Origin: Chondrus crispus
Taxonomy: Eukaryota > Rhodophyta > Florideophyceae > Gigartinales > Gigartinaceae
Assembly (NCBI RefSeq): GCF_000350225.1
Contig: NW_005179069.1
Location: 502,472-566,471, forward strand
Length of the DNA stretch: 64,000 nt
Reading direction: 5' to 3'
Shown one piece after another: positions 62,608 to 64,000 of the stretch. The notes beneath the pieces are model-generated. The model searched no databases, was not told where the DNA came from, and saw nothing but the letters and a program-made list of their open reading frames with translations. The position numbers were made by a program, and so were the translations under genes. How positions within the stretch are numbered: position 1 is the stretch's first letter; each line of letters starts with the position of its first letter.

Positions 62608-64000
62608 CTACGAGCGTTTGACGTTGAACGAGCTGCCGAAAGAAGTGCTAAACGTATCGTCCGAGCGCGAGAAGTTACCGCTAGGGTCAGAGCTATTGTC
62701 AGTCGAGAAGCCGAAGCCGACGATAGAAGTGCTCCTGGGCTTGCGGGCAATCTCGGAACGCTTGCGGACGGAGAAGGCGCAGAGCCTGGATGTCTGGCGC
62801 GCGACGAAGCTCGAGTGTTGTCGCGGGGGCTTTCGCGCCGACGCGTGGCGCAGCTCCTTGTCCTGAAGTGCGACGCCGTGGCTGCGAAGCCTGTCGGCGT
62901 CGAAGTTGGCGAGCTCATCATTATCGGAGGCGGGGGCGGGGGCGGAGGCAGAGGCAGGCGGCGCGGCCCCGGCCATGCGGTCATAGCCGTTGCGCAGGAC
63001 CTCGTCCCAGTCGACGTGCTCGAAGAAGAGGCTCTCCTTGAGGTCCTGGAGGTTGAGTCGCGAAGACTCGTCACGCGTGAGGAGGCCCTGGAGCATCTCG
63101 ACGGCGGCGGGGGAGAGGACGGACGGCCACTCGACGTCGGCAAACTGTATGCGGCGGTGGATGTCGGCGGGTGAGTTGCGGGTGGCAAGGCCGCGCGGGC
63201 GGTCGTCGAACGGGGCGCGGCCGGCGAGCATGCGGAAGAAGAGAACGCCCAAAGACCAGAGGTCGGTGGCAATGCCGTACGGCTTGCTGGAGACGATTTG
63301 CGGGGACATGTAGCTGTTGCTGCCGCAGAAGCTCTTGGTGCGGCCGAAGCGGCCGGTGGGGATGATCTTGGCCAGGCCAAAGTCGCACAGCCTGGCGTCG
63401 CCGTGCTCCGAAAGCAGGACGTTCTCCGGCTTGAGGTCACGGTACATGACGTTGAGCGAGTGGACGTGCTCCAGGGCCAGGACTATCTGGGCCATGATCG
63501 GGCGGGCGTCGGACTCCGACATGCGGCCCTTGTCCTTCTTCGCCAAGGTGGTCTTGAGGTTGCCGCCACGGCAAAAGTCGGTGAGCATGTAGAAATTTGT
63601 GGCGGTCTGAAAGGCGTGGCGCAGCTGGACGACAAACGGGAATCCCCTGACCATCTGCAGGACGACCCTCTCATCGAGGGCCCTTCTCAGACTGCCGTCG
63701 CTATAAAAGGCGTCACACTTAAGCACGACCTTCATAGCGAGGCTCTCTCCAACAGCCTTAACAAGAAAGACGCTTCCGCCGCCGCCCTTTCCAATGGGGG
63801 AGACGACGTCGAAGTCGGCGAGTGTGGGGGGTGTCCTCGCTGCGGCGGCGCGCAGGGCGGCCTCCCAGCGCTCGCCGGTGCCGGGGAGCTTGAGGTGGAC
63901 GGCTTCCCTGGGGGCGGTGCCGGAGACGGCGACCGAGTCGCGGCCGGTGCGGCGGACCGAGTGGACGTCGAGCGCGGCGAGCAGCGCGCCGGACGAGGTC
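62608..64000 (-). CDS. PH-domain AGC-type protein kinase, 5' end outside the window
   Basis: The frame is open from the window edge. The first visible part resembles the end of a PH domain (AVHLKLPGTGERWEAALRAA). The kinase domain follows: the Gly-rich loop DFDVVSPIGKGGGGSVFLVK, Lys in AMKVVLKCDAF, catalytic loop VMYRDLKPENVLL, DFG in CDFGLAKIIP, and activation segment CGSNSYMSPQIVSSKPYG. The usual Ala-Pro-Glu reads Ser-Pro-Gln. Lobe motifs TDLWSLGVLFFRMLAGRAPF are present. The C-terminal tail is Ser-rich (GFGFSTDNSSDPSGNFSRS) with no obvious AGC hydrophobic motif. The PH-kinase order recalls Akt/PKB, which acts at membranes after phosphoinositide binding. No intron is visible in 1.39 kb. Confidence 0.88.
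   Translation of the reverse strand, partial: TSSGALLAALDVHSVRRTGRDSVAVSGTAPREAVHLKLPGTGERWEAALRAAAARTPPTLADFDVVSPIGKGGGGSVFLVKAVGESLAMKVVLKCDAFYSDGSLRRALDERVVLQMVRGFPFVVQLRHAFQTATNFYMLTDFCRGGNLKTTLAKKDKGRMSESDARPIMAQIVLALEHVHSLNVMYRDLKPENVLLSEHGDARLCDFGLAKIIPTGRFGRTKSFCGSNSYMSPQIVSSKPYGIATDLWSLGVLFFRMLAGRAPFDDRPRGLATRNSPADIHRRIQFADVEWPSVLSPAAVEMLQGLLTRDESSRLNLQDLKESLFFEHVDWDEVLRNGYDRMAGAAPPASASAPAPASDNDELANFDADRLRSHGVALQDKELRHASARKPPRQHSSFVARQTSRLCAFSVRKRSEIARKPRSTSIVGFGFSTDNSSDPSGNFSRSDDTFSTSFGSSFNVKRS

Noticed and set aside
1-64000. CRISPR arrays, bacterial operons or rRNA genes
   Set aside because: No spaced direct-repeat array, ribosome-binding-site pattern or rRNA sequence was seen; the content is eukaryotic.

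Overview
This is a eukaryotic nuclear segment that consists mostly of transposable elements. Host genes that look intact appear only at the right edge (about 59.9-64 kb, all on the minus strand). The host genes have few or no introns, and the repeats include chromodomain Ty3 retrotransposons, PIF/Harbinger and pogo/Tigger transposons. Relic host genes include trehalose-phosphate phosphatase, U1-70K, DNA polymerase alpha subunit B and an NB-ARC ATPase. A repeat-rich, intron-poor alga fits this best, perhaps a florideophyte red alga, but the sequence alone does not prove the lineage.

Layout. 0.8-7.2 kb: a PIF/Harbinger copy (3.3-5.0 kb) bordered or interrupted by two pogo-group elements (833-3261 and 4996-7158), both with terminal inverted repeats and nonsense-broken transposases. 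7.2-8.25 kb: an isolated LTR of the family used by the second retrotransposon. 9.0-10.0 kb: an unrecognised minus-strand gene with one amber codon. 10.05-18.24 kb: Ty3 chromovirus 1, with a 5' LTR but no 3' LTR and many nonsense codons. 18.24-28.67 kb: a 10.43 kb block bounded by two 894 bp inverted arms and by GTTG on each side. Its core has two divergent genes, a frameshifted LPVGHTHEDID-type (DUF7869-like) transposase candidate and an intact ParB-like protein with a methyltransferase-like C-terminus, plus decayed gene fragments. 30.22-44.35 kb: Ty3 chromovirus 2, with two LTRs and a 5 kb extra 3' region containing a broken NB-ARC/STAND ATPase. 44.35-46.2 kb: a truncated Ty1/copia pol.

46.35-48.89 kb: a second Harbinger element with an intact transposase and a convergent Myb-like second gene, followed by an 81 bp MITE. 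49.4-57.5 kb: a Tigger-like transposase gene split by a 5.85 kb insertion with a CTTCTA duplication. The insertion carries relics of an actin-related protein, DNA polymerase alpha subunit B and unknown genes. 57.8-58.8 kb: a broken Ulp1-type protease. 58.9-59.7 kb: MITEs. 60.0-64 kb: an unknown protein, an Ala/Pro-rich coiled-coil protein and a PH-AGC protein kinase that runs off the window.

Most elements are inactive. The nonsense codons are largely what C-to-T change of CAG, CGA or TGG would give, which suggests mutation of methylated cytosines. The most notable region is the 18.24-28.67 kb block. It may be a large DNA transposon of a poorly described type, or an inverted segmental duplication around one.
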